Positions 42,499 through 51,355 of a stretch of DNA of 64,000 bases are shown here, one piece after another. Within the stretch, counting starts at the first letter, position 1. Each line of letters begins with the position of its first letter. The stretch covers positions 21,690 through 85,689 of the forward strand of contig WBUG01000006.1 in assembly GCA_008933835.1 (NCBI GenBank), given 5' to 3'. The translations under genes were made by a program, and so were the position numbers. The DNA comes from Bacteroidota bacterium (GTDB taxonomy: Bacteria; Bacteroidota; Ignavibacteria; UBA10030; UBA8401). Under the pieces are notes generated by a model. That model ran no database searches, was not told the DNA's origin, and saw only the letters and a list, made by a program, of their open reading frames with translations.

Positions 42499-44514
42499 TC
42501 ACTTCCAGTCGTCGGTGCGGAAGGAGGAGGCCGGAAGTCCGGCGCCGTTGAAGAGGGTCGCCTCCGGAACGTTCTCCCACGCATACCGTACGGCGAGCGG
42601 AACACGTACGAGCGGTGAAGAGACGATGACGGTCTTGCCCTTCACCACGGCAACGGCAGGATGGAACACGCTGTCATCACCCGCGATGGTGAACGATGTC
42701 GAACCGTTCTGCGGTGTGAGACGCAATCCGTCCGATTGCTCGAACGACAGAACGACGCTCCCATCCTTCACGGCGTACGACCGGTAGAGCGGTCCGGACG
42801 GTACGACCTTCTTCCGGTACTCCCGGGCGAGCGCCCAGCGGGCGAGCCGTCCGCCGACATCCTCCTTGTTCGCGGGATGGATGTTCCCTGCCGCACCGAT
42901 GTCCAGCGTCACCGCCATGCCGGTGCCGGCCAGGGAAAGCGATTGGCGTTGCGCTTCGCGGAGACGCTGCGATTCCACCGCGGGACCGTAGGCGAAGGGA
43001 GCGATCTGTACGAAATAGAACGGAAAGTCATTCTTCCAATCACTTCTCCAGTTCCGGATCATCGATGTGAAGAGCTCGCGATACGTCTCCGGTTTCGAGG
43101 TGTTGGACTCCCCCTGGTACCAGACGGCGCCCCGCAGCCGGTACGGAACGAGCGGCGCGATCATGCCGTTGTACAGCAGCGTCGGCGTGGATGCGGTCAC
43201 CTCGAGCACGAGAGGAGGACGGGAACGGAAGTCCTCGTTGGCGATATCGAAGCGGTAGAAACGTCCGTCACGGTACTCCGCCACGGGACGATACTTCCAA
43301 TCACCGGAGAGAGCGACGAAGGAGGTATCGTCCGCCGGACGCAGACGCATCTGCTCCTCCCTCCCCCAGAAGCCCCCACCCCCCGTGTTGTCGATGACGC
43401 GGACGGCGATGACGAGCCGCGTCGTGTCGATGACGCCCGCCGGAACGGAATAGACTCGCTCGACGTTCCAGGGACTGCCGGTCTCCATCCCGCCGACGAG
43501 TTTCCCGTTGATGTACGTCCGGTCCACATCGTCGATGGGACCGAGCGACATGACCAGACCGCGCCCCAGCCAGGCGCGCGGTATCTCGATGCTCCGGCGG
43601 TACCACACCGTCCCGTCGAAGTTCCCGACCTCGCCCGCCTCCCATCCGCCGGGAAGGCGCATCGTTCTCCATGCGCCGTCATCGTACTCCGCATTCGCGA
43701 GGACCGAGTCGCCGAAGTCGAGCGCACGGAACCGCGCGTCGGTTTCCGCATCGTTCGGCAGCAGGACCGGATGCGCGCGCAGCCATTCCATGTACCGCGC
43801 GAACTGCCGCTTCCCTTCCTCCAGCCGCTCCGGAAAGTCCGCATAGTCCGGATGCCGCACGATGTACTCCCGGCTCGTCCATCCCTCCACCGGCGTGCCG
43901 CCCCAGGAGGAGACGATGAGGCCGACGGGGACCTTCAGTTCCTCCCGCAGCCGCTTCCCGAAGAAGTACGCCGTGGCGCTGAACCGCGCCGCCTCCTCGG
44001 GCGTGCACTCCTTCCAGTCGCCGCCGCACTCCCGCTGCGGCGTCTCGGCGAGCCGGCGTTCCACGGTGAAGAGCCGCATCATCGGGTCGTCCGCGGAGCG
44101 GATCGTCTCCGCCGAACCCATGATGGTGTCGGTCGGCGGCCATCCGATGAGCGGCATCTCCATGTTGGACTGTCCCGCGCAGAGCCAGACCTCGCCGATG
44201 AGGACGTTACGGAACCGGAGGGTGTCCCGCCCGGAACGGACGGAGAGCGTGAACGGACCCCCCGCGTTCGGCGCGGCGATGTTCACGCTCCAGGTGCTGT
44301 CCGGTCTCACGGTCCCCTTCGCGCTTCTCCCCCATGTGCCCGTGACGGTGACCGAGGCGCCGGGAACGCCGTACCCCCACACCGGCACGCTGTTCCCGCG
44401 CTGGAGAACGAGATTGTCGGTGAAGAGCGGGGCGACGGTGAGCGTGGAGCGCTGTGCGGAGACGGAACAAACACCGGTGATGAAGAGAAGGAAGGATATC
44501 CGGATGGCGGCCAT
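42499..44514 (-). CDS. Secreted sialate O-acetylesterase (SASA family)
   Basis: The protein has 671 residues with a signal peptide (AAIRISFLLFITGVCSVSAQ, cut after SAQ). The SGNH-like catalytic parts are split as usual. The Ser block is WLCAGQSNMEMPL (~residues 113-125), then WYQGESN. The His block GNIHPANKEDVG is near residue 560. A beta-galactosidase-like jelly-roll insert (GTVWYRRSIEIPRAWLG ... VDRTYINGKLVG) lies between. Family members remove acetyl groups from sialic acids or plant polysaccharides. It acts in the periplasm or outside, and no sialic-acid pathway is nearby, so the substrate is open. Confidence 0.9.
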   Translation of the reverse strand: MAAIRISFLLFITGVCSVSAQRSTLTVAPLFTDNLVLQRGNSVPVWGYGVPGASVTVTGTWGRSAKGTVRPDSTWSVNIAAPNAGGPFTLSVRSGRDTLRFRNVLIGEVWLCAGQSNMEMPLIGWPPTDTIMGSAETIRSADDPMMRLFTVERRLAETPQRECGGDWKECTPEEAARFSATAYFFGKRLREELKVPVGLIVSSWGGTPVEGWTSREYIVRHPDYADFPERLEEGKRQFARYMEWLRAHPVLLPNDAETDARFRALDFGDSVLANAEYDDGAWRTMRLPGGWEAGEVGNFDGTVWYRRSIEIPRAWLGRGLVMSLGPIDDVDRTYINGKLVGGMETGSPWNVERVYSVPAGVIDTTRLVIAVRVIDNTGGGGFWGREEQMRLRPADDTSFVALSGDWKYRPVAEYRDGRFYRFDIANEDFRSRPPLVLEVTASTPTLLYNGMIAPLVPYRLRGAVWYQGESNTSKPETYRELFTSMIRNWRSDWKNDFPFYFVQIAPFAYGPAVESQRLREAQRQSLSLAGTGMAVTLDIGAAGNIHPANKEDVGGRLARWALAREYRKKVVPSGPLYRSYAVKDGSVVLSFEQSDGLRLTPQNGSTSFTIAGDDSVFHPAVAVVKGKTVIVSSPLVRVPLAVRYAWENVPEATLFNGAGLPASSFRTDDWK

Positions 44515-44544
44515 TGAGGACCTTTCGTGACGGACGGGTGCGGT

Positions 44545-44573
44545 AAAAAAAAAAGCCCGTGCATGGCACGGGC
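44545..44573 (-). terminator. Terminator after the ppdK-orf87 pair
   Basis: On the minus strand GCCCGTGC and GCACGGGC pair around a 3-nt loop, followed by ten T. It lies between orf87 and the esterase gene. Confidence 0.92.
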
Positions 44574-44591
44574 GGGGAACGGGAACGGAGT

Positions 44592-44855
44592 TCAGGAGGC
44601 GATGTCCACTTCGGTGAGCACCTGTTCGCGGACGACGGTGCGCATCTCCGCACTGACGAGCGAACCCTGCAGGCGGTCCAGGCGGGTCTGCAGCTGCGCG
44701 AGCTGTTCCTTCATCAGATGGTGTTTCTCGCGGTGCTCTCCGGCCACATGGAGCTGATAGGTCGCGCGGGAGAGCTGGATGGCGATGTTCTGCATCGTGA
44801 TGACGTCGCCGAGCATCGTTTCGAGGATGCCGTGCATCCGGTCGTTGGAGTTCAT
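44592..44855 (-). CDS. Small coiled-coil protein of unknown function
   Basis: This 87-residue protein starts MNSNDRMHGILETMLGDVIT; an alternative ATG lies 36 bp upstream. The whole sequence is predicted helical with heptad-like leucines (HLMKEQLAQLQTRLDRLQGSL), suggesting a coiled coil. I recognise no family. It lies 63 bp after ppdK and just before a strong terminator, so it is probably co-transcribed with ppdK. Confidence 0.65.
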   Translation of the reverse strand: MNSNDRMHGILETMLGDVITMQNIAIQLSRATYQLHVAGEHREKHHLMKEQLAQLQTRLDRLQGSLVSAEMRTVVREQVLTEVDIAS

Positions 44856-44918
44856 ACGTTGGTTCCCCGTGAGCGCTTCCGGGACCGGCAAAGGTCCCGG
44901 AAGCGGTGGTGCGTGTCC

Positions 44919-47648
44919 TTACTTCTTCTTCGCCGGCTTCTTCATCTCCTTCAGCGCGGCGCGGGCGGCCGCCAGACGCGCGATGGGAACGCGGAACGGC
45001 GAGCAGCTCACGTAATTGAGACCGATCTGATGGCAGAATTCGACGCTCGACGGCTCACCGCCGTGCTCGCCGCAGATGCCGATCTTGAGATGGGGCTTGG
45101 TGCCGCGCCCCTTCTCCACTGCGATCTTCATCAGGGCGCCCACGCCGGCCCGATCGAGGGCTTCGAACGGGTCCTTCGCGTAGATGTCCTTCTCCACGTA
45201 CGGCATGAGGAAGCGCGCGGAGTCGTCGCGGCTGATGCCGATGGTGGTCTGCGTCAGGTCGTTGGTGCCGAAGCTGAAGAACTCGGCGGTCTTGGCGATC
45301 TCGTCCGCCGTGACGGCGCCGCGCGGCACTTCGATCATGGTGCCGACCAGATACTTGAAGGAGCACTTCTTCTCCTTCATCACCTCTTCGGCGCACTTGT
45401 GCACGATCTTCGCCTGGTGCTCCAGCTCGAGCGCGTTGCCGACGAGCGGGATCATCACCTCCGGGAAGACCGGCGTGCCGGCCTTGATCACGTTCGCGGC
45501 CGCCTCGAAGATGGCGCGGCTCTGCATCTCGGTGATCTCGGGATAGATGATGCCCAGACGGCAGCCGCGGAACCCGAGCATCGGGTTGAACTCATGCAGC
45601 TCCGCCACGCGCTGGTGGATGCGCTCCGCGCGGATGCCCATCTCCTTCGCCAGTTCCTTCTGCGTCGCCTTATCGTGCGGCAGGAACTCGTGCAGCGGCG
45701 GATCGATGGTGCGGATGGTGACCGGACGGCCGCCCATTGCCGTGAAGATGCCTTCGAAGTCTTCGCGCTGCAGCGGCAGCAGTTTCGCGAGCGCCTTCTT
45801 GCGCTGCTCCACGGTGTCCGAGAGGATCATCTCCCGCATGGGACCGATCTTCCCTTCGCCGAAGAACATGTGCTCCGTACGGCACAGACCGATCCCCTCG
45901 GCGCCGAACGCGACGGCGTTCTGGGCCTGGTCCGGCTGGTCCGCGTTCGTGCGGATGTTGAGCTTGCGGTACGTGTCCGCCCACGACATGATCTTGGCGT
46001 AGAGCTGGTAGGTCGGCGCCTTCTTCGGGTCGAGGGTCTTGTTGATGAGCACTTCCATCACTTCGGACGGACGGGTCGGGACCTTGCCCTCGATGACCTC
46101 GCCGGTCGAACCGTCGATGGAGACCCAATCGCCCTGACGGATGGTCTTGCCGTTCACCTTCATGCTGTGCGCCGCGTAGTCGATGTGCAGCGCGGAGCAG
46201 CCGACGATGCAGACCTTGCCCATCTGGCGCGCCACGAGGGCCGCGTGGGATGTCATGCCGCCGAACGCGGTCAGGATGCCTTCGGAGGCGTCCATGCCGC
46301 GGATGTCTTCCGGCGACGTCTCCGCACGGCAGAGGATGACCTGTTCGCCCTTCGCTTTCCACTCTTCGGCGTCGGCCGCGTTGAACACGATGCGTCCGGT
46401 GGCGGCGCCGGGACCGGCGGGAAGGCCGGAGGCGAGCTGCAGGCCCTTCTGGACCGCGGCGGCCTTCTCCTTCTGGTCGAACACCGGACGGAGGAGCTGG
46501 TTGAGGGCGTCGGGTTCGATGCGGGCGAGCGCTTCCTTATCGTCGATGAGGCGCTCCTTCACCATGTCCGTCGCGATGCGCAGGGCGGCCAGCGCGGTGC
46601 GTTTGCCGGCGCGGCACTGCAGCATGTAGAGCTTTCCTTCCTGGATGGTGAACTCGATGTCCATCATGTCGCGGAAGTGCTTCTCGAGGATGCGGCGGAT
46701 GTTGTCCAGCTGCTTGTAGATCTGCGGACGGGCCTTCTTCAGCTCCACGATGGGGAGCGGCGTGCGGATGCCCGCCACCACGTCCTCGCCCTGGGCGTTC
46801 ATCAGGTACTCGCCGTAGAACTCGTCCTCGCCCGTGGCCGCGTTGCGCGTGAAGGCGACGCCGGTGCCGGAGTTCTCGCCCATGTTGCCGTACACCATCG
46901 CCTGGATGTTGACGGCGGTCCCCCACGAGCCGGGGATGTTGTTCATCTTGCGGTACGCGATGGCGCGGTCGTTGTTCCACGAACCGAACACGGCGCCGAC
47001 GGCGCCCCAGATCTGCTCTTCCGGATCGTTCGGGAAGTCCTTGCCGGTGTTCTTCTTGATGGCCTTCTTGAACTCGGCCACGAGGTCCTTCAGGTCCTCC
47101 GCGGTGAGGTCGGTGTCAAGGTGCACCTTCTTCTGCTTCTTCTTGTGCTCGATGATGACCTCGAACGGGTCCTTGTCGTGCTTGCCGACCGGACGCACGC
47201 CCATCACGACGTCGCCGTACATCTGCACGAAGCGGCGGTACGAGTCATAGACGAAGCGCGGATTGTTGGTCTTGCGGATGAGCCCTTCGGCGACGGTGTC
47301 GTTCATGCCGAGGTTCAGGATGGTGTCCATCATGCCGGGCATGGAGGAGCGTGCTCCGGAGCGGACGGAGACGAGGAGCGGATTCACCGCGTCGCCGAAC
47401 TTCATTCCCATCGCCTTGTTCAGTTTCTGGATGGCCTGGAAGACCTCCTTCGCGAGCGACGTGGGATAGTGGCGGTTGTGCGCGTAGTAGTACGTGCAGA
47501 CCTCGGTGGTGATGGTGAAGCCCGCCGGCACCGGCAGTCCGATGTTGGTCATCTCGGCGAGGTTGGCTCCCTTGCCGCCGAGCAACGACTTCATGTCGGC
47601 CTTGCCTTCCGCACGACCTCCGCCAAAACTATAGACATATTTCGGCAT
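44919..47648 (-). CDS. ppdK: Pyruvate, phosphate dikinase
   Basis: This 909-residue protein is full length. The N-terminal ATP-grasp domain has [20 protein letters not shown] and [21 protein letters not shown]. The phosphohistidine domain has [18 protein letters not shown], where His carries phosphate. The C-terminal PEP/pyruvate barrel has [21 protein letters not shown] and [15 protein letters not shown]. It interconverts pyruvate, ATP and Pi with PEP, AMP and PPi. The extra ~35 residues over the usual 875 include a C-terminal Lys/Ala-rich tail. AAAGGA stands 12 bp before the start. Confidence 0.97.
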   Translation of the reverse strand: MPKYVYSFGGGRAEGKADMKSLLGGKGANLAEMTNIGLPVPAGFTITTEVCTYYYAHNRHYPTSLAKEVFQAIQKLNKAMGMKFGDAVNPLLVSVRSGARSSMPGMMDTILNLGMNDTVAEGLIRKTNNPRFVYDSYRRFVQMYGDVVMGVRPVGKHDKDPFEVIIEHKKKQKKVHLDTDLTAEDLKDLVAEFKKAIKKNTGKDFPNDPEEQIWGAVGAVFGSWNNDRAIAYRKMNNIPGSWGTAVNIQAMVYGNMGENSGTGVAFTRNAATGEDEFYGEYLMNAQGEDVVAGIRTPLPIVELKKARPQIYKQLDNIRRILEKHFRDMMDIEFTIQEGKLYMLQCRAGKRTALAALRIATDMVKERLIDDKEALARIEPDALNQLLRPVFDQKEKAAAVQKGLQLASGLPAGPGAATGRIVFNAADAEEWKAKGEQVILCRAETSPEDIRGMDASEGILTAFGGMTSHAALVARQMGKVCIVGCSALHIDYAAHSMKVNGKTIRQGDWVSIDGSTGEVIEGKVPTRPSEVMEVLINKTLDPKKAPTYQLYAKIMSWADTYRKLNIRTNADQPDQAQNAVAFGAEGIGLCRTEHMFFGEGKIGPMREMILSDTVEQRKKALAKLLPLQREDFEGIFTAMGGRPVTIRTIDPPLHEFLPHDKATQKELAKEMGIRAERIHQRVAELHEFNPMLGFRGCRLGIIYPEITEMQSRAIFEAAANVIKAGTPVFPEVMIPLVGNALELEHQAKIVHKCAEEVMKEKKCSFKYLVGTMIEVPRGAVTADEIAKTAEFFSFGTNDLTQTTIGISRDDSARFLMPYVEKDIYAKDPFEALDRAGVGALMKIAVEKGRGTKPHLKIGICGEHGGEPSSVEFCHQIGLNYVSCSPFRVPIARLAAARAALKEMKKPAKKK

Positions 47649-47950
47649 AGTGAATTGCGTCCTTTCTAGTTCGAATGAGAATGCGATGGATGATTGAAAT
47701 AAGACTTCTTCGTCATATTTATGATGGTGAAAACCTTGAGCGATTATTGCAATTACAATGCCATGTTAATCCTCCACAAAAGTCTGATTTTGCTGATTTT
47801 TTGCCCCTTCGTGCCGATACTATTTCCATCAGTAGGAATGTACGGAGATTGATTTGCAAAACATAGAAGGCTTTTTCGTCTGAAAAAAGCAATTTCGTAA
47901 AAAAACGCCATTTTTGATTGGCACATAACTTGCCAATTAAAAATGTAGAT
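47649..47950. other. Divergent intergenic region ppdK / merR
   Basis: These 302 AT-rich bp separate two divergent genes and hold no convincing gene. A strong site GGAGGATTAAC precedes a three-codon ATG-GCA-TTG-TAA frame on the minus strand (near 47756-47767), probably by chance. The merR-proximal end carries the dyad described separately. Confidence 0.5.
47917..47937 (+). promoter_or_regulatory. Dyad and possible promoter of merR
   Basis: ATTGGCA and TGCCAAT form a perfect 7-bp inverted repeat around 7 bp. It lies between TTGATT (47915-47920) and TAAAAA (47938-47943), spaced 17 bp. This is the usual layout for a MerR-type operator inside its own promoter. If this is the promoter, transcription would begin at or near the ATG, giving a leaderless mRNA. 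Confidence 0.5.
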
Positions 47951-48394
47951 ATGTCTACGCAATCCTCTGATACTCCTCTCTATTCTATCGGGACAGCTTC
48001 GCGCATTCTCGGTATTTCCGTACAGACCCTCCGGCTGTACGAGAACGAGGGATTGATCGCTCCGCACAAGAGCAGCGGCGGCCACCGTCTCTATTCTGAT
48101 GCGGACCTTGAGCGGGTGCGGTGTCTGCGGAAGGCGATCAACGAAGAGAAGATCAGCATCGGAGGGATCAAGCGCATCCAGGGGATGATCCCCTGCTGGC
48201 AGATCATCGGCTGTCCGGCGGAGCAGCGTGACGCCTGCCCCGCCTTCCGGAACCACGCCGGCGGCTGCTGGACGTACAAGCACGAGCATTCGGTCTGCGC
48301 TTCGAAGGAGTGCCGGCTGTGCGAGGTCTACAAACTGTCGAGCGACTGCGGCAAGGTCCGCGACCTCATCATCCGTTCCACCGTACATCCGTAA
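47951..48394 (+). CDS. MerR-family regulator with Cys-rich C-terminal domain
   Basis: This 147-residue protein starts MSTQSSDTPLYSIGTA. Residues ~8-75 are a MerR winged helix (SIGTASRILGISVQTLRLYE, then HRLYSDADLERVRCL). The C-terminal ~60 residues carry CWQIIGCPAEQRDACPAF and CW...C...C..C...C with about eight cysteines. This resembles the two-CW motif found in sensory proteins of anaerobes, and probably binds metal, a cluster or another redox group. It lies 32 bp before the octaheme cytochrome gene and likely controls it. Confidence 0.85.
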   Translation: MSTQSSDTPLYSIGTASRILGISVQTLRLYENEGLIAPHKSSGGHRLYSDADLERVRCLRKAINEEKISIGGIKRIQGMIPCWQIIGCPAEQRDACPAFRNHAGGCWTYKHEHSVCASKECRLCEVYKLSSDCGKVRDLIIRSTVHP

Positions 48395-48426
48395 CGTCCG
48401 GCCGAACCGGACCAACCGACCCGACC

Positions 48427-50001
48427 ATGAAACGATTCATCATCCCCCTGCTCGCCCTGGCGATCACCGCCGTGTTCTACGTCGCCTCCATCACCTCAAC
48501 GGACCCCGGACCGGACGGCGTCGCCGCGCTCAAGGCGAAGTACGCGGTGAAGGCGAAGCCCTCCGTCGACCATGCGAAGTTCACCCAGCTCCAGCGGACC
48601 TTCCGCCGTCCGCAGGAGGTCACCGCGGCGTGCATCGACTGTCACAACGGACGGCACACCGAAGTGATGCAGTCCTCCCACTGGAACTGGGAACGCGAGG
48701 AGTTCATCGAGGGCCGCGGGATCCGGTACGTTGGAAAGAAGAACATCCTCAACAACTTCTGCATCGGCATCAACACGAACGAGCAGTCGTGCAACAAGTG
48801 CCACATCGGCTACGGCTGGGGGGACAAGGGATTCGACTTCTCCGACGCACTGAACGTGGACTGTCTCGCCTGCCACGACAACAGCGAGACGTACATGAAG
48901 AAGAGCGGCGGCGCCGGAATGCCCGACCCGGCCGTGAACCTGACCGTGGTCGCCCAGAAGGTGGGGCGCCCGACCCGGACCAACTGCGGCACCTGCCACT
49001 TCTTCGGCGGCGGCGGCAACAACGTGAAGCACGGCGACCTGGAGAAGGCGCTCTTCGACACCGACCGCGAGGTGGACGTGCACATGGGGAGCGACGGCGC
49101 GAACCTAGAGTGCGTCGCCTGCCACACCGCCGAGAAGCACCAGATGCTCGGCAAGGTCTACTCGCTCTCCTCCATGAACCGCGACCGCTCCACCTGCGAA
49201 CAGTGTCACACCGCTACCCCGCACGAGAACGAGGTCATCAACGAACATGTGGTGAAGGTGGCGTGCCAGACCTGTCACATCCCGGAGTACGCCAAGGTGA
49301 ACTCCACCAAACTGGCCTGGGACTGGTCCACCGCCGGAAAACTCAAGGAGGGGGAACCGTACGAGGAACTGGACTCCCTCGGCAACATTCTCTACGCGTC
49401 CATCAAAGGGACCTTCACCTGGGGACGCAATGTGAAGCCGGAGTACGTCTGGTTCAACGGCACGGCGTCGCATTACCTGACCGGCGACCGCGTGCCGGAC
49501 ACCGCTCCCATTCCGATGAACACGCTCCACGGCAGCTATGACGATCCCGACGCGAAGATCATCCCGGTGAAGGTGCACCGCGCACTGCAGCCGTACGACC
49601 CGGTGAACCGGACGATCATCCAGCCCAAGACGTACGCGGCGAACAAGGGTGAAGGGGGGTTCTGGAAGGACTTCGACTGGAACACGTCCATCCGCACCGG
49701 GATGGCGTACGTGGGACTGCCGTACAGCGGACAGTACACGTTCGCCCGGACGGAGATGTACTGGCCGGTGAACCACATGGTCTCCCCCAAAGGGAAGGCC
49801 GTCGGCTGCACCGAATGCCATACGCGGGAGAACGGACGCATCGCGAACCTCAAGGACTTCTACATGCCTGGACGCGACACCAACGCGGCCGTCGAACTTT
49901 TCGGCACCGGCGCCATCGTCATGACCCTGCTGGGGGTCGGTATCCACGCCGGCGTCCGCATCGTCCTCAGCCGCAAACGTTCCTCCGGAGCCCGTCCATG
50001 A
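48427..50001 (+). CDS. Octaheme c-type cytochrome, tetrathionate reductase (OTR) family
   Basis: This 524-residue protein has an N-terminal membrane/signal segment (FIIPLLALAITAVFYVASI). There are exactly eight CxxCH heme motifs: CIDCH, CNKCH, CLACH, CGTCH, CVACH, CEQCH, CQTCH, CTECH. GTFTWGRNVKPEYVWFNGTA is a family signature. A C-terminal hydrophobic helix (ELFGTGAIVMTLLGVGIHAG) suggests anchoring at both ends. Characterised OTR enzymes reduce tetrathionate, nitrite and hydroxylamine in vitro; the natural substrate is unsettled. Electrons probably come from the adjacent cytochrome b, whose gene overlaps by four bases. Confidence 0.92.
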   Translation: MKRFIIPLLALAITAVFYVASITSTDPGPDGVAALKAKYAVKAKPSVDHAKFTQLQRTFRRPQEVTAACIDCHNGRHTEVMQSSHWNWEREEFIEGRGIRYVGKKNILNNFCIGINTNEQSCNKCHIGYGWGDKGFDFSDALNVDCLACHDNSETYMKKSGGAGMPDPAVNLTVVAQKVGRPTRTNCGTCHFFGGGGNNVKHGDLEKALFDTDREVDVHMGSDGANLECVACHTAEKHQMLGKVYSLSSMNRDRSTCEQCHTATPHENEVINEHVVKVACQTCHIPEYAKVNSTKLAWDWSTAGKLKEGEPYEELDSLGNILYASIKGTFTWGRNVKPEYVWFNGTASHYLTGDRVPDTAPIPMNTLHGSYDDPDAKIIPVKVHRALQPYDPVNRTIIQPKTYAANKGEGGFWKDFDWNTSIRTGMAYVGLPYSGQYTFARTEMYWPVNHMVSPKGKAVGCTECHTRENGRIANLKDFYMPGRDTNAAVELFGTGAIVMTLLGVGIHAGVRIVLSRKRSSGARP

Positions 50002-50624
50002 AAAAAATCCTCGTCTATAACCGGTTCAACCGTCTCTGGCACTGGTCGCAGACCGTGCTCATCCTCTTCCTGGCCCTCACCGGGTTCGAGATCCACGGCT
50101 CGCTCACCTTCTTCGGGTTCGCACAGGCGGTGTCGCTGCACAACACCGCGGCGTACCTCTTCCTCATCCTGATCGCGTTCGCCATCTTCTGGCATTTCAC
50201 GACGGGACAGTGGCGCCAGTACATCCCCACCCGGGAGAACCTGCGCGCCCAGGCGGAATACTATATCACCGGCATCTTCCGGAACGCCCCCCATCCCACC
50301 CGGAAGAGCGCGCTGACGAAGCTCAATCCGCTGCAGCGGCTCGTGTACCTCGCGCTGAAGATGCTCGTCATTCCGGTGATGGTGGTCTCGGGTCTGCTCT
50401 ATATGTACTACCGGTATCCGCAGTCCGGCGCCATCAAATCGCTCCGCCTGGACGGTCTCGAGGACGTCGCACTGCTGCACACCGCGGGAGCGTTCTTCCT
50501 CATCGCGTTCGTCATCGCCCACGTCTACCTCATCACCACCGGCCACACGCCGACCTCGAACCTGAAAGCGATGATCACGGGATATGAGGAGGTGGAGGAG
50601 GAAGAGGGAAAGGAACGAATGTGA
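49998..50624 (+). CDS. Membrane cytochrome b (hydrogenase/formate dehydrogenase b-type)
   Basis: This 208-residue protein starts MKKILVYNRFNRLWHWSQTV at the ATG overlapping the cytochrome c stop. Four hydrophobic segments carry paired histidines: RLWHWSQTVLILFLALTGFE, SLHNTAAYLFLILIAFAIFW-H, LVIPVMVVSGLLYMY and LLHTAGAFFLIAFVIAHVYL. These fit a diheme cytochrome b561-type quinol-reactive subunit. It would pass electrons between the quinone pool and the octaheme cytochrome. The C-terminus is a Glu-rich tail. Confidence 0.88.
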   Translation: MKKILVYNRFNRLWHWSQTVLILFLALTGFEIHGSLTFFGFAQAVSLHNTAAYLFLILIAFAIFWHFTTGQWRQYIPTRENLRAQAEYYITGIFRNAPHPTRKSALTKLNPLQRLVYLALKMLVIPVMVVSGLLYMYYRYPQSGAIKSLRLDGLEDVALLHTAGAFFLIAFVIAHVYLITTGHTPTSNLKAMITGYEEVEEEEGKERM

Positions 50625-50639
50625 TACTGTAGTGATTGA

Positions 50640-50738
50640 TTCATCGGTTCATTGGAACATTGATGGAACGGAGACGTGGGTTTCTTCGAGCCTTGATTGC
50701 GTCATTGAATCATTGAATCAATGAATGAATGAATCAAT
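50640..50738. repeat. TCATTGAA-type short repeats, second site
   Basis: The intergenic stretch before the first YeeE gene carries repeated units such as TCATTGAATCATTGAATCAA and AATGAATGAATGAATCAA. They match those at 8864-8912. No gene is present. Confidence 0.6.
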
Positions 50739-50783
50739 TCTCCTTCTGAAATATTTTATCCATTTCACCCATACAGATCCGCC

Positions 50784-51296
50784 ATGAAGACCACATACAT
50801 GAATCCCTATCTCGCCGGCTTCCTGCTGGGACTGACGCTGCTGGCGACCATCGTCATCACCGGACGCGGGCTCGGTGCCAGCGGCGCGCTCAAGAGCGCC
50901 GTGGTGGCTGCGGTGAACACCGTCGCTCCCCAGCATGCGCACGAGTCGAAGTTCTATGCGGAGAATCTGCGGTCGCTCCATGAGAATCCGTTGAAGGCGT
51001 GGCTCGTCTTTGAAGTGCTCGGCGTCGTCATCGGCGGGTTCCTGTCCGGCGTGGTGTCCGACCGGCTCGCCTTCGTCACGGAGAAGGGCCCGCGTATCAC
51101 CTCCACGATGCGGCTCGGCTTCGCCCTCATCGGCGGACTGCTGTTCGGCCTGGGGGCGCAGTTCGCCCGCGGGTGCACGAGCGGCGCGGCGCTGAGCGGT
51201 ATGGCGGTCCTCTCCACCGGTGGCATCATCACCATGATGGCCATCTTCGGCACCGGGTACGCCATCGCGTACTTCTTCCGGAGGCTGTGGATATAG
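50784..51296 (+). CDS. YeeE/YedE-family transporter half (first)
   Basis: This 170-residue membrane protein has about four hydrophobic segments. The hallmark GLGAQFARGCTSGAALSGMA is near residues 125-144, where the Cys is the conserved substrate-contact residue of thiosulfate-transporting YeeE proteins. FLSGVVSDRL sits between segments. Two such halves, here encoded by adjacent genes, make up the family's full-length fold. It probably imports thiosulfate or another sulfur species. Confidence 0.9.
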   Translation: MKTTYMNPYLAGFLLGLTLLATIVITGRGLGASGALKSAVVAAVNTVAPQHAHESKFYAENLRSLHENPLKAWLVFEVLGVVIGGFLSGVVSDRLAFVTEKGPRITSTMRLGFALIGGLLFGLGAQFARGCTSGAALSGMAVLSTGGIITMMAIFGTGYAIAYFFRRLWI

Positions 51297-51355
51297 CGGA
51301 TGGCGGACGGTGATGCGGATACGAACGTTTCTTCACTACTCGGACTGAGGCTCTC

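Noticed and set aside
42220..42618. Open plus-strand frame of 132 codons between hoxE and the esterase gene
   Set aside because: Its second half is antisense to the esterase gene, it has no ribosome site and no recognisable motif.
47753..47770. Three-codon frame ATG-GCA-TTG-TAA with a strong GGAGG site upstream of ppdK on the minus strand
   Set aside because: It is too short to judge and has no attenuator-like stems after it. A chance match in AT-rich sequence is more likely.
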